Positions 12,150-20,800 of a DNA stretch of 33,992 bases are shown here, piece by piece. A program made the position numbers and the translations under genes. The notes under the pieces were generated by a model. It did no database searches. It worked only from the letters and a program-made list of their open reading frames with translations, and had not been told where the DNA came from. The stretch covers positions 1-33,992 of the IMG/VR virus record IMGVR_UViG_3300010354_000299; one strand, given 5' to 3'. Positions within the stretch are counted from its first letter, which is position 1. The number at the start of each line of letters is the position of its first letter. This DNA is from a virus.

Positions 12150-13474
12150 CAGGGCTTTACCGTGGCTCGCGTCATACCTACAAGATAGCCGTCCGCGTGG
12201 TAGGTGTAAGAGTCCATCGCTCGCGGTGCGCCAACGTAACCCTCGGACGCATGCCAACCGTCAGGCGGGCAGAGGGCCGGGTGTTGACGAATCGTCACGC
12301 CGCCGACCGTGGTGACCGCCGCTTCGGAGTGCCGGTGTCCGTGATGTACCTCACGCAGTAGGGTCTCGCCCCAATGTTGACGGGCCTCAAGCGCCATCAA
12401 TTCCCCGAGGTGCTTCTGCGCCTTGTCGCCGTGGGTTAATCCTATCAGGCACCGCCCGTGCGTGACATACTTTCGGGTGGTATTGGTTGTGTTTATGGTG
12501 ACGTTCGGGTGACCACGGAATTCCGCCGAGAGGATTTGCCGAAGCGCCACGGTCATCACCGCATCGTGGTTGCCGGGGACGAGCACGACCTCGGTTGTGG
12601 TCCGCTGGGCCATGTCAGATATGACATCACACAACGTAGCCACGGCTTCCTCCAGCATCTTCTCGACTCGCCCGTCGCGGTCCAGCGGGGTGCCTTTGGT
12701 CGTGGTGCCGTGCGGCGTGTCGTAGTGCAACAGGTCGCCCAAGCACCAGAGGGCCAGCTTGCCAGCGGGTTGCTTGGTGTCGAGCAGTTCGGCTACCGAC
12801 TCGCGGATTAGCCGCGTAGCGATGGAGATGTCGTAGTCCTCCCAGCCCGTCTCTTTGCCCCACGCATACTTGCCAATGTGCGGGTCCGCCAAGACCAGCG
12901 CCTGTAAAGTCTCGCCTGTGACTTTCGTAACGCGCCGCGTTATGGGTGTATGGCGTTTGCTATACGCCCCGGCAATCATAGCCTCGACCGCCTCTAGCAC
13001 GTTTGGCCCCGCCTTTGGCTTCAGCTTGACGAACACGCGGTGCAGTTCCGTCGTGCTGACCTTGCCGGTCGCGGGGTCTTTGGTCGCCACCTCGTACTTG
13101 GTCGCCTGACTCTCCGACACCTCAAACTTCGTCAGGTCAGCGCCGATGTGCGCGAGCAAGTCCTCGACCGTCTTAATGCGCTTGCCGTTGGCTCTGGCCT
13201 CAATGCCAGCCTCGCTTGCGGAGTGCTGGACCTCCTGCTCCGTCTCCTTCCCCGGCACATCCGGCAGAGGAGCCTTCGGCTTTGGCCCGACCTTCCAGCC
13301 GTGCTTCTGCCGCACCATCTTGACCGACGCCTCGCGCCTAACAGGGTTGCCGTCGTGGAACTCAGCGTTGAGGCGCTTCGCCGTGTCCTCCGCACTTAAA
13401 CCCTGCGCGGTCAACGACGCACAACGCGCCAACTCCTGTTTAGACCACGCGATATGGTCGTGGCGTAATGGCAT
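12149..13474 (-). CDS. Calcineurin-like metallophosphoesterase with N-terminal HTH-like region
   Basis: The 441-aa protein has an N-terminal helical part (residues 8-60, SKQELARCASLTAQGLSAED, RQKHGWKVG) that reads as a DNA-binding HTH. A linker follows, then a mid-domain ~95-180. The phosphoesterase core carries LADPHIG (D197, H199), CLGDLLHYD (D247), VPGNHD (N302, H303), LTHGD (H348) and HHGHRH (H378-H382): all five metal motifs. Such phage enzymes are related to Mre11/SbcD nucleases and may act on DNA ends. That substrate is inferred from the HTH. No strong ribosome site precedes ATG 13474; it overlaps the upstream gene by 35 bp. Confidence 0.85.
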   Translation of the reverse strand: MPLRHDHIAWSKQELARCASLTAQGLSAEDTAKRLNAEFHDGNPVRREASVKMVRQKHGWKVGPKPKAPLPDVPGKETEQEVQHSASEAGIEARANGKRIKTVEDLLAHIGADLTKFEVSESQATKYEVATKDPATGKVSTTELHRVFVKLKPKAGPNVLEAVEAMIAGAYSKRHTPITRRVTKVTGETLQALVLADPHIGKYAWGKETGWEDYDISIATRLIRESVAELLDTKQPAGKLALWCLGDLLHYDTPHGTTTKGTPLDRDGRVEKMLEEAVATLCDVISDMAQRTTTEVVLVPGNHDAVMTVALRQILSAEFRGHPNVTINTTNTTRKYVTHGRCLIGLTHGDKAQKHLGELMALEARQHWGETLLREVHHGHRHSEAAVTTVGGVTIRQHPALCPPDGWHASEGYVGAPRAMDSYTYHADGYLVGMTRATVKP

Positions 13475-13664
13475 CGAACGGCGAGGTGGGGGGAGACCAG
13501 AGGTGAATCATCCGTCCATCCGGGTGAAGGAGTGGAACGGAGCCGTCATCGTTGCGGTCAACATCGACGAACCCCCCATCCAAGCACCACCCGCAGGCTG
13601 GGAAATGAACATCGGTTGAGGTGCCACCGCAGTCGGGGCAGATTACGCGGACACAGTTTGGCAT
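13440..13664 (-). CDS. Zinc-ribbon protein
   Basis: The 74-aa protein starts MPNCVRVICPDCGGTSTDVH, followed by FPACGWCLDGGFVDVDRND. CPDC and CGWC (C9, C12, C26, C29) form a standard zinc ribbon like that of small phage and transcription-factor proteins. ATG 13664 is chosen over 13673 because AGGAG sits 8 bases before the former and touches the latter. Function unknown; binding of nucleic acid is the usual role of the motif. Confidence 0.65.
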   Translation of the reverse strand: MPNCVRVICPDCGGTSTDVHFPACGWCLDGGFVDVDRNDDGSVPLLHPDGRMIHLWSPPTSPFDAITPRPYRVV

Positions 13665-13676
13665 CGTGGGCATCTC

Positions 13677-14225
13677 CTAGAATGCCACCGCGACTGCCAA
13701 GAGAAGGGCCGACCCCACGCCAAGCAAGAACGCGGTCGTTCGGTTGGGACACGGCACACCCCAGATGGCACACCGCATCGGCCCACGCGCCTGCGCCAAC
13801 GCGGTCAACGTGTCAATCTGCACGGTAACCGCTTGCCGCTCCTGCACGTGCGCTATCAACAAACTGTCAACAGCCTCTTGATAACGCAATACCTGTCGTT
13901 GATACGCCTCGGCCTCCTCCACCGTTTTGACAAGCGCGACGCGCAGTTGCTTGATGGTCGCAGAGGTATCGAGCGCGACCGCCATCGCAGAGTCCACGGA
14001 CAGCCGGAAGTCGGGCGTCTTGATGGCGTTCCGACGTACCTGCACCCGCTGGGCGGCGCCATCGGACTTCCGCCGCGCATTGTCTAACTGGGTCTGCAAG
14101 TCCTCCACGGTGGCCTCCAGTTGCGCTATACGGGCGTCTGACGGACTTTCCCCGCCCGAGGGCAGTAGGAGTAGCCCAACGGCAATAGCGACCAGCGCAA
14201 GGGTAAAAAGCCGGTCATCCGTCAC
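13677..14225 (-). CDS. Putative spanin-like lysis protein with two membrane helices
   Basis: The 182-aa protein has a membrane helix at residues 6-22 (RLFTLALVAIAVGLLLLP), a long periplasmic-type coiled coil ~30-130 (ARIAQLEATVEDLQTQLDNA), and a second membrane helix at the very C-terminus (TTAFLLGVGSALLLAVAVAF). It sits right after the endolysin (GTGA overlap at 14222-14225), where Rz-type spanins normally lie. Classical Rz has only the N-terminal helix, and unimolecular spanins have an N-terminal lipobox; no lipobox cysteine is seen here. The role in outer-membrane disruption is inferred from position and shape. Confidence 0.6.
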   Translation of the reverse strand: MTDDRLFTLALVAIAVGLLLLPSGGESPSDARIAQLEATVEDLQTQLDNARRKSDGAAQRVQVRRNAIKTPDFRLSVDSAMAVALDTSATIKQLRVALVKTVEEAEAYQRQVLRYQEAVDSLLIAHVQERQAVTVQIDTLTALAQARGPMRCAIWGVPCPNRTTAFLLGVGSALLLAVAVAF

Positions 14226-14680
14226 GCAAAGTCCAAGAGGCGGAAGTTCGGTACGTGTTCGGGGTCCGTCTTGCGGCCCTTTGGCGTTGCAACAGCGGCG
14301 TGAGTCGTGACGGCCTCGATGGGATAGTTCTGCCGCCAATACTGGATGACCGCTTTGGCAATGGCGATTTGCTGGGGTGTGATGGGCGTCACACCGTCAT
14401 TGGGATTGACAAATGCTAGTCCGAGGGAGATGCCGTTGATGTTCTTGACGCCGCCCCACTCCGAAACGCCGGCGTGCCACGCGGCCCGCTCGGGGCTGAC
14501 GAGGCTGTAGTACGTGCCGTCGGAGGCAATCAGGCCGTGGTAGCTGACCTTGCTGGCTGGCGTCTTGAGCCAGTCCAGAATACCCCGCAGGGCGCCGGGG
14601 CCGGTCGCGTGCAGGACGATGACCCGAGGCCGCGCCTCGTTGGGCCGACTACTGTGATTCGGACTGTCGATGCGAGGCAT
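14222..14680 (-). CDS. Endolysin: N-acetylmuramoyl-L-alanine amidase (Amidase_2)
   Basis: The 152-aa single-domain enzyme cuts the amide bond between muramic acid and the stem peptide. Zinc ligands are H24 (IVLHATG), H127 (AVTTHAAVATP) and D139 (GRKTDPE); Y47 (VSYHGL) and K136 match the catalytic pair of T7 lysozyme. There is no signal peptide or cell-wall-binding domain, so export should depend on the holin. ATG 14680 has a GAGGGG site and overlaps the holin gene by 32 bp. Length and motifs fit a Gram-negative-type globular endolysin. Confidence 0.92.
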   Translation of the reverse strand: MPRIDSPNHSSRPNEARPRVIVLHATGPGALRGILDWLKTPASKVSYHGLIASDGTYYSLVSPERAAWHAGVSEWGGVKNINGISLGLAFVNPNDGVTPITPQQIAIAKAVIQYWRQNYPIEAVTTHAAVATPKGRKTDPEHVPNFRLLDFA

Positions 14681-14840
14681 AGCGCCCCTCGATATACCCG
14701 TTGGCCCCGCTATACGCCGTCACGATAAGTGCGATAGACCCAAACGCCGCGACATCTTTGCCCAGCACCGCCAGAAAACAAATCGCCCCGACGCCTATGA
14801 GCGACAGGGCAAACTTCCGACCACCAAGTTTGGTGAGCAT
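14649..14840 (-). CDS. Holin
   Basis: The 63-aa protein has two membrane helices (residues ~10-27, KFALSLIGVGAICFLAVLG, and ~31-50, AAFGSIALIVTAYSGANGY) joined by GKD, and a charged C-terminal tail. This is the layout of short two-helix phage holins, including the GKD and GSIA...YSGAN features. It forms the inner-membrane lesion that releases the amidase. The gene directly precedes and overlaps the endolysin; its ATG overlaps the TAA of the upstream gene (TAATG). Confidence 0.85.
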   Translation of the reverse strand: MLTKLGGRKFALSLIGVGAICFLAVLGKDVAAFGSIALIVTAYSGANGYIEGRYASHRQSESQ

Positions 14841-15160
14841 TACCGCTTGATGACGCCTTCGAGGGTGGCGACCCGCTCTGACGTATCCCGCATCAGGCCA
14901 TAAATCTCGCGTAAGTCCTCACGCATCTCCCGCCGCATCGTCTCTTGCATCTGGTCAAGCCGTTGCATCCAGAACTTCAGCACCGCCACCGACACGACGA
15001 GCGTGACGATAAGGTTGATAAAGATGACCGCATACGGTGAGCCAGTCCCCGCCGTCTCGACCTGCGTGACCGCCGCCCCACCAGCGGTGGCGACAGCGGC
15101 AATCAGGGAGGCGACCGGGGAGGTTTGCATAACGGGAAAGTTATGGGCGTTGGCAGGCAT
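14840..15160 (-). CDS. Membrane protein with C-terminal coiled coil, lysis cassette
   Basis: The 106-aa protein has a short N-terminal region with an Ala/Gly-rich stretch (residues ~15-32) and a membrane helix at ~43-63 (VIFINLIVTLVVSVAVLKFW). A charged coiled coil follows at ~66-105 (MQETMRREMREDLREIYGLM, ERVATLEG). Its place directly upstream of the holin suggests an accessory lysis protein, for example a holin partner. Two starts are possible (ATG 15160 or TTG 15166, which would overlap the upstream TGA). No family name is certain. Confidence 0.65.
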   Translation of the reverse strand: MPANAHNFPVMQTSPVASLIAAVATAGGAAVTQVETAGTGSPYAVIFINLIVTLVVSVAVLKFWMQRLDQMQETMRREMREDLREIYGLMRDTSERVATLEGVIKR

Positions 15161-15162
15161 CG

Positions 15163-16278
15163 TCAACTATTCCAACCGGTTGATGGAAATGCGCCAGCCT
15201 TCGTTCGTTCCGCGATGACGCGGAATGCCACATCGTAGGCCCGCCCGACCGAGCGAAGTCCGTACAGCCGTCTTGCTCTAGCGCGAACGTCCTTTCGGTT
15301 CAAGCCCGCCACCGCGTCGATGGCATCCAAGTATTGCCGCACGGTCTGACAGCGAAACCCCGTCCGGTCCTGCGCGACCGTCTCCGTAAACGCCCCGAAG
15401 CTCGACGTAATGGCTGGGGTGCCGCAGAGGGCCGCTTCCACCACCACACCGCAGAACGGCTCGATGTAGTGAGATGGTGCAATGATTGCTCTAGCATTAC
15501 CCAAGTACGCCGCCCGCTCTGCGTTGAGCGGCCCGACATACTCAACGTTGGTAGGAATGTCCCCGAATTGGGTAAGGTCGCCCTGCCCCGCCAGCACGAA
15601 CGGCACATCAGGCCGGAGCCGCGCCAGTTCCAGAATGAGCGGCACGCCCTTGCCTTCGGTCAGCCGACCCAAGAACACGACCGCCTCGCCGCCTGGTCCC
15701 TCGGGCCACTCGTCGCAGTCATACGAGTTTGGCACCACAAACTCTAGCCGTGAGCTACTGCTGTGGACGCCAGCCCGACCCTCTTTTGCCATACACCCGT
15801 GCCTGACGGCCTCGGACTCGTAGATGCGCCACGGCAGGAGCGTGTCGAAGTACCCGATGCCCGACTCCACCGCCGACGCCCCGGCCTTGAGGTTCGGCAG
15901 GTCGCGGATGGCTGGCGCGTGGGCGTGACCGAAGGGAAGCAGGATGCAGTCGCCCGGCTTGACTCGTGCCTTCAGTTCGTCGCGGGCGTAGAGGTTCCAT
16001 TGCCGATACACCTCGGAGTCGGCCTGCGCGTCATTGCCGTAGAACGCCGCCGGGTCGTGGTTGTACGGATGCCCGAGGAGCCGCTGGTGTTCCTCCTGCC
16101 CCATTAGCACCACATCCTCGGACGCTCCAGAGTCCGACCCCTCGACGCCGTAGTGGATGACATCGTAGCCGAGCGGGACCATCATCCGCGAGAACTTGTA
16201 GACCTTCTGCGTAAAGGCACAATGCGCGAAATCTTTCGTGGTGACCGTGTGCGGGATGCCAAGCAAGTGCAGGCGCAT
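15163..16278 (-). CDS. GT4-like glycosyltransferase, copy B
   Basis: The 371-aa protein begins MRLHLLGIPHTVTTKDFAHC. The C-terminal Rossmann domain has FLGRLTEGKG (203-211), VLAGQGD and IEPFCGVVVEAALCGTPAIT. This E-x7-E motif (E273...E281) binds the nucleotide of the sugar donor in GT-B/GT4 retaining enzymes. It is a tandem paralogue of the next gene upstream, sharing the MRLHLLGxPHT start, HYGxEGSxSGAxEDV and the GT4 motifs. ATG 16278 overlaps the upstream stop by one base (TGATG). Donor and acceptor are unknown; modification of phage fibres or host surface glycans is inference. Confidence 0.88.
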   Translation of the reverse strand: MRLHLLGIPHTVTTKDFAHCAFTQKVYKFSRMMVPLGYDVIHYGVEGSDSGASEDVVLMGQEEHQRLLGHPYNHDPAAFYGNDAQADSEVYRQWNLYARDELKARVKPGDCILLPFGHAHAPAIRDLPNLKAGASAVESGIGYFDTLLPWRIYESEAVRHGCMAKEGRAGVHSSSSRLEFVVPNSYDCDEWPEGPGGEAVVFLGRLTEGKGVPLILELARLRPDVPFVLAGQGDLTQFGDIPTNVEYVGPLNAERAAYLGNARAIIAPSHYIEPFCGVVVEAALCGTPAITSSFGAFTETVAQDRTGFRCQTVRQYLDAIDAVAGLNRKDVRARARRLYGLRSVGRAYDVAFRVIAERTKAGAFPSTGWNS

Positions 16279-17369
16279 CAGATTCTCGCGGGATAAGTGT
16301 ACCAGTCGCGGCCCATCGCCAAGCCGTGCAACATCTCCATCGCGTCCGCGTACAGCGGCGCCACGGCGGGCAGGCTAAACCGTCGCCGCGCCTCGATGCC
16401 GATTGCCGTGCGATTCATCAATGGCGCCCGACGGATGGCCTCAACCCAGTCATTTAGCACGCGGCAATGCCACCCCGTCACGCCGTGCGTGACGGTTTCG
16501 AGGAAGCACCCATAGCTCGGCGTAATCACCGGCGTCCCGCAGAGAATGGCCTCAAGCGCCGACGCCCCACCCGGCTCGGCATACTGGCTCGGGTAGAGAC
16601 AGGCCACCGCGTTGCCAAGATAGGCGGCTCGCTCCGCGCCGTGTATGGGTTCCTTGTATTCGATATTTGGCGCCACCAAGAACGGCGTCGGGTTGCCCTG
16701 CCCGCACAACACGAAGCGCATCTCGGGCATCCGCTTCGCAATCTGCACGATGAGATGACAACCCTTCGTCTCGGAGATACGCCCGAGGAACGCGCAATAG
16801 GCCGGGGTGCTAGGCTTGGTGGTAATGGGCCACTCGTCGGCCTCGAAGTAGGGAGGAATCACCCACTCGTAGGCCGTCACGCCACGCCCAAACTTGGCTT
16901 GGTGATAGTGCATCCACATCGCCGTCTCGAAAATACGGAACGGCAAGTAGCTCTGCGGATAGCCGATGCCAAGCTCGCAGTCTACGCCGTCGTGACTGCC
17001 AATAGAACCTTGATGCCCTGTGCCGAGCGAATGTAGCACGACATCGCCCTTTCGCACGTGCTTGGCAAGCTGTTCCCGAAGCCGCGCATTGAAGGTGCGA
17101 TACAGCACCGAGTCCGTGCGGGCATCCGCCACGTGCATCCGCTGTTTGTCCTCTAGCCGATGCCCGAGCAGGTCGTAGAACTCGTCCTCGGTCATTAGCG
17201 CCACATCTTCCGTGGCACCGCTCTGCGACCCTTCGATGCCATAATGCACGACCTCATAGTCGAGGCCACGCATCATCGGCCCGAAGTAGCGAACTTTGTT
17301 CGTGAAAGCGTCGTGTGAAAAGCGAGGATGCGTGATGGTGTGAGGGACACCAAGCAGATGCAGTCGCAC
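16278..17369 (-). CDS. GT4-like glycosyltransferase, copy A
   Basis: The 363-aa protein starts MRLHLLGVPHTITHPRFSHD (GTG 17369, no good ribosome site). It has FLGRISETKG, FVLCGQGNPTPF and YAEPGGASALEAILCGTPV, the GT-B donor-site motifs. Similarity to copy B runs end to end, so the pair arose by duplication within the phage or an ancestor. It follows the tail-fibre-associated genes by 2 bp, which links it to virion or receptor sugars by position. The N-terminal acceptor halves of the two copies differ more than the C-terminal halves, so different acceptors are plausible. Confidence 0.88.
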   Translation of the reverse strand: MRLHLLGVPHTITHPRFSHDAFTNKVRYFGPMMRGLDYEVVHYGIEGSQSGATEDVALMTEDEFYDLLGHRLEDKQRMHVADARTDSVLYRTFNARLREQLAKHVRKGDVVLHSLGTGHQGSIGSHDGVDCELGIGYPQSYLPFRIFETAMWMHYHQAKFGRGVTAYEWVIPPYFEADEWPITTKPSTPAYCAFLGRISETKGCHLIVQIAKRMPEMRFVLCGQGNPTPFLVAPNIEYKEPIHGAERAAYLGNAVACLYPSQYAEPGGASALEAILCGTPVITPSYGCFLETVTHGVTGWHCRVLNDWVEAIRRAPLMNRTAIGIEARRRFSLPAVAPLYADAMEMLHGLAMGRDWYTYPARI

Positions 17370-17371
17370 AG

Positions 17372-17881
17372 TTAAGTAGGATAGGGTGGCTGAAGGAGCT
17401 TCGGTGAACCGGTCGCTTGATACGCCGTATCTGTGGCAAAGACCAGACGCAACCGATAGTAGTCCGAGTTACTGCCGCTATAGTTTTGCGGGCTGACCGT
17501 CACATCGTAGTCTGCTACGTTTGTGTACGTTGCCCCGCTATCGGTGGACTTGTCAAGATAGATGCGCCAATCCTGCGGGCGGGTGCCGGTGTAGGCCCAC
17601 GAAATGACGAGCGTGCCGCCACCAGCATCCAAGATGTCAAAGTCATCCAAGCTCATCGCGTTGTCGATGTAGCAGACCTTCCACGTCGAACCATCGTAAA
17701 TCCAGCAGTTCAGGACGTTCTTCCACGACCCATCCCAGACGGACAGGTCGTTGGTCAGCCGCCAGCTTGCGCCGACGGTACTGCCCTCGGTGATAAAGGC
17801 CGAGCCGTCCTCTTGCAGAATCTTGTCGCCATCCTCCTTCAGCAACACGCTGTAGGCGTTGGCCCACCAATACATCGGCAT
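17372..17881 (-). CDS. Tail-associated protein with LLxEDG motif and Fn3-like domain
   Basis: The 169-aa protein begins MPMYWWANAYSVLLKEDGDK, then ILQEDGSAFITEG, repeating the acidic-glycine motif seen in three other places in this window. Residues ~30-65 contain SVWDGSWKNVLNCWIYDGST, and residues ~80-165 read as a fibronectin-type-III-like beta sandwich (GGTLVISWAYTGTRPQDWRI, YYRLRLVFATD). It lies 3 bp after the big tail-tip gene and before the glycosyltransferases. A distal tail appendage role is inferred. Confidence 0.65.
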   Translation of the reverse strand: MPMYWWANAYSVLLKEDGDKILQEDGSAFITEGSTVGASWRLTNDLSVWDGSWKNVLNCWIYDGSTWKVCYIDNAMSLDDFDILDAGGGTLVISWAYTGTRPQDWRIYLDKSTDSGATYTNVADYDVTVSPQNYSGSNSDYYRLRLVFATDTAYQATGSPKLLQPPYPT

Positions 17882-17884
17882 CGC

Positions 17885-20800
17885 TTACGCCACCTGCGCC
17901 CAGAGTTGCCCCGTCGTACCCGTTCCAGAGGGCGTGTTGGTCGAAATAGTCGCGTTGACAGGACCTGTCGGACCAGTCGGTCCCGTCACACCTGTAACGC
18001 CGGTTGGTCCTGTCGCGCCAGTCGGACCAACTGGACCGGTCGCGCCGATGTTGCCCTGTGCGCCGGTTGGCCCTGTCGGACCAGTCTCTCCGGTCGGACC
18101 CGCAGGCCCCGGCAATCCGGGGTCGCCTTGTGGTCCAGTCGGACCCGTCGCTCCAGTCAATCCATTCGGACCAGTTGGACCAGAGGGTCCAGTCTCACCG
18201 CTTGGTCCAGTCGGGCCAGTTTCGCCGGTTGCTCCAATCAAACCAGTCGCACCAGTCGCGCCGACCTCGGCAAGCAAGTCCCAATAGCTCGACGGAACAG
18301 CCGGAGGCTGATTTGAGTGCATCTGAATGCATATCCACGACGAGCCGAGATACGACACGGCTTCATCGACGAGGTACGTCTGCCCGCTGTTCCACGCGCC
18401 CTGCCAATCCAAGCCACGCGGACCCGTGGCGCCGGTTGCTCCTGTCGGTCCAGTTGGTCCGGTTGGTCCGGTAACACCAGTCACACCGGTTGGTCCGGTC
18501 GGTCCAGTTTCTCCCGTCGGGCCTGTTGCCCCGGTCGGACCCGTTGGCCCAGCAGGACCAGTCGGTCCCGTAGCGCCAGCACTCGCATTCGGTCCCACGA
18601 ACGTCTGCCCAAACGTCGGCGCAACAAATGGAGAATCCGCTTCGTCGGTGTTCTGCTGGACGAGATAGGTGTCCTGCGGCAACTCCGTTTCTACGCTAAT
18701 CTCATATGTCCAGACGTCTGACGCCGTGCTATCCCACGTAGCCTTCCAGCCGTCAACCGTTTTGGTGCCAGCCGTCGCAACGTTCGTCGCTGTGGTGCCG
18801 CTCTGATTCTTAACCGACGCGGCAACGACCTGCGTGGTAAAGGACTGCGCGAGAATATCATCGCCGTCCTCGTCGAGCGTGTTGTTGCCACGCTGGAAGA
18901 AGAACCGCCACCAGACCTCGTACTTACCAGAGCCGCTATTGTAGCCCTGCTTCTGCACCTTGATGATGGCGTTATTGACGCCGTAGTTCTGCGGATACTC
19001 CGTCGTGCCTTCACGGATGTAGCCGATGTTGCCATCATTGTCCGCGCCATAGATACGCCACTCAATTTGATACACCAGCGTATCGTCAATCGAGTCGGCC
19101 TTCATATAGTACGGCGCCGTCGGTGAGGCGGCGTAGTATTCGTTATTCCAGAACGTTTCTGTCCACGCGCTATAGGTACTGCCGGTGCGCGTGCGATACC
19201 GATACTGGAAGAAAAAGGCGCGGTTCTGCACATCTTCACGCAAGATTTGCACCACCAGCCCATTAAACAGCGGCGTCGGCGGCGTCCAATACTCCCACGA
19301 ACTCTGTGGAGTCAATACCGCTTCAGTCCCAGAGGGCCGCTCAATGGTGGCAGGGATGCCAGTCGCCACCGCCATCAGACCAGAGTAGGTCGCTCCCGAC
19401 AAGGTGCCATAACGCGGGATGACTTGAGAGTCTGCCTTGCCTGCCGTGCGATGCTTGATGCGATACCAATACTTTGTGCCGTTTCTCGGGAGCGCGTCGA
19501 TGTAAATCGTAGTGTTCGCCGGGACCACCGCAATTTCTGCGTAGGTGTCTGGACGGTCAGGCCCGGTCAGGTTATTGGCCCGCTCGATGACCGTCTGGTC
19601 CGCGCCCTGCGCCGTCCATAGTCCAAGCGCAACACCCTGCGGTAAGGTGGCATCGTTGACGCCATCGATGATGGCAAAGCCAGCAGGTCGGTCAGCTACG
19701 CCGACTGCCGAGTTGGTAGTCTGGAACGTTGTCGCGGTCGCCATAGTCCCGCGCACCTGCGAGATGGCATCAAAGAACGCCACGCCCACCACGTAGTCCG
19801 TCGAAGCCGTCAGGCCGAGCAGGGTCGTGGTCGTGGTCCCCGCAGGCAAGACCGCCCAGCGATACGTCTGCCAGTTTGCCGGAGCCGTCGTATCAGGATA
19901 GACGTAGACCTCAATCGTGTCCTGTGTATTGCCACCAAGATTCCACGACACGACCGCTGACTTGTTCGTGATGCTTCCGACCGTTACCGCCGTTGGCGCA
20001 TCCCACGTGGTCAGGCTTACCGTCTGCCAGCCGGTCCACGCACTCGGGAACAGGCCCGGTTGCTCCGACCGCGCCCGCACATAGACCGTCGACCCCGGCA
20101 CCACCGGCGTCAGCGGCACGGCCCCAGTCGGGATTTGACCCGGCTCGTACCGCGCAAACGTCACGCCATTGACGCCCGAGGCAGGCGCCGAGGCGCCCGT
20201 CGCATATTCAATGGTGACCGCGATGTCATCGTTCGTGTTCAGCGCGGCGGCGTTGGTAATCGTGAACTGCGCCACCCGGCGAGGGTCTTTCGTGCTTGCC
20301 GAGGCCGTGATGGTCGGGGTCTGGGCTGGCTGAACGTACACGCCCGCATCGACCAGCTTGAACGCCACCGACTCGGGCCGCTCGTCCCGCCGAACGACCT
20401 GCGCCACGCGAGCGCCGACCGAGGACTCACCAATGCGGTAGTTCTTGTTCGGATAGAAGCCAGCGTCGAGATAGACTAACTCACCCACCTGCGCGGCGGC
20501 AGGAGCCGTACCTCGGATAACCTCGACCTCCATCGACGGCGCCCCGCGTCCAAAGCGGTCAAAGCCCTCACGCGCCACCGCTAACGCGAACAACTGCGGG
20601 TCAGGCACGAACGAGTCCTTCTCGTGAATCATGCCGGGGATGTCATACGTCACCATCCGCGTTGAGAACGTGGTGGTGTCGCCGGTCACGATTTCATACG
20701 GCACCTCGGTCTCCACCAGCATATCGGCTGGTGGCTGTTCCGTGGTCTGCTGGTTCTGCACCCACTTGGTAAACTTCTTTTGCTTGATGCTGTAACCGGT

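Noticed and set aside
14840-15160. XhlA-type haemolysin call
   Set aside because: XhlA has coiled coil first and the membrane helix last; the order here is reversed.
17960-18590. Repeat array as possible CRISPR
   Set aside because: The units are 9-base codon triplets for Gly-x-y in an open frame, not palindromic repeats with unique spacers.
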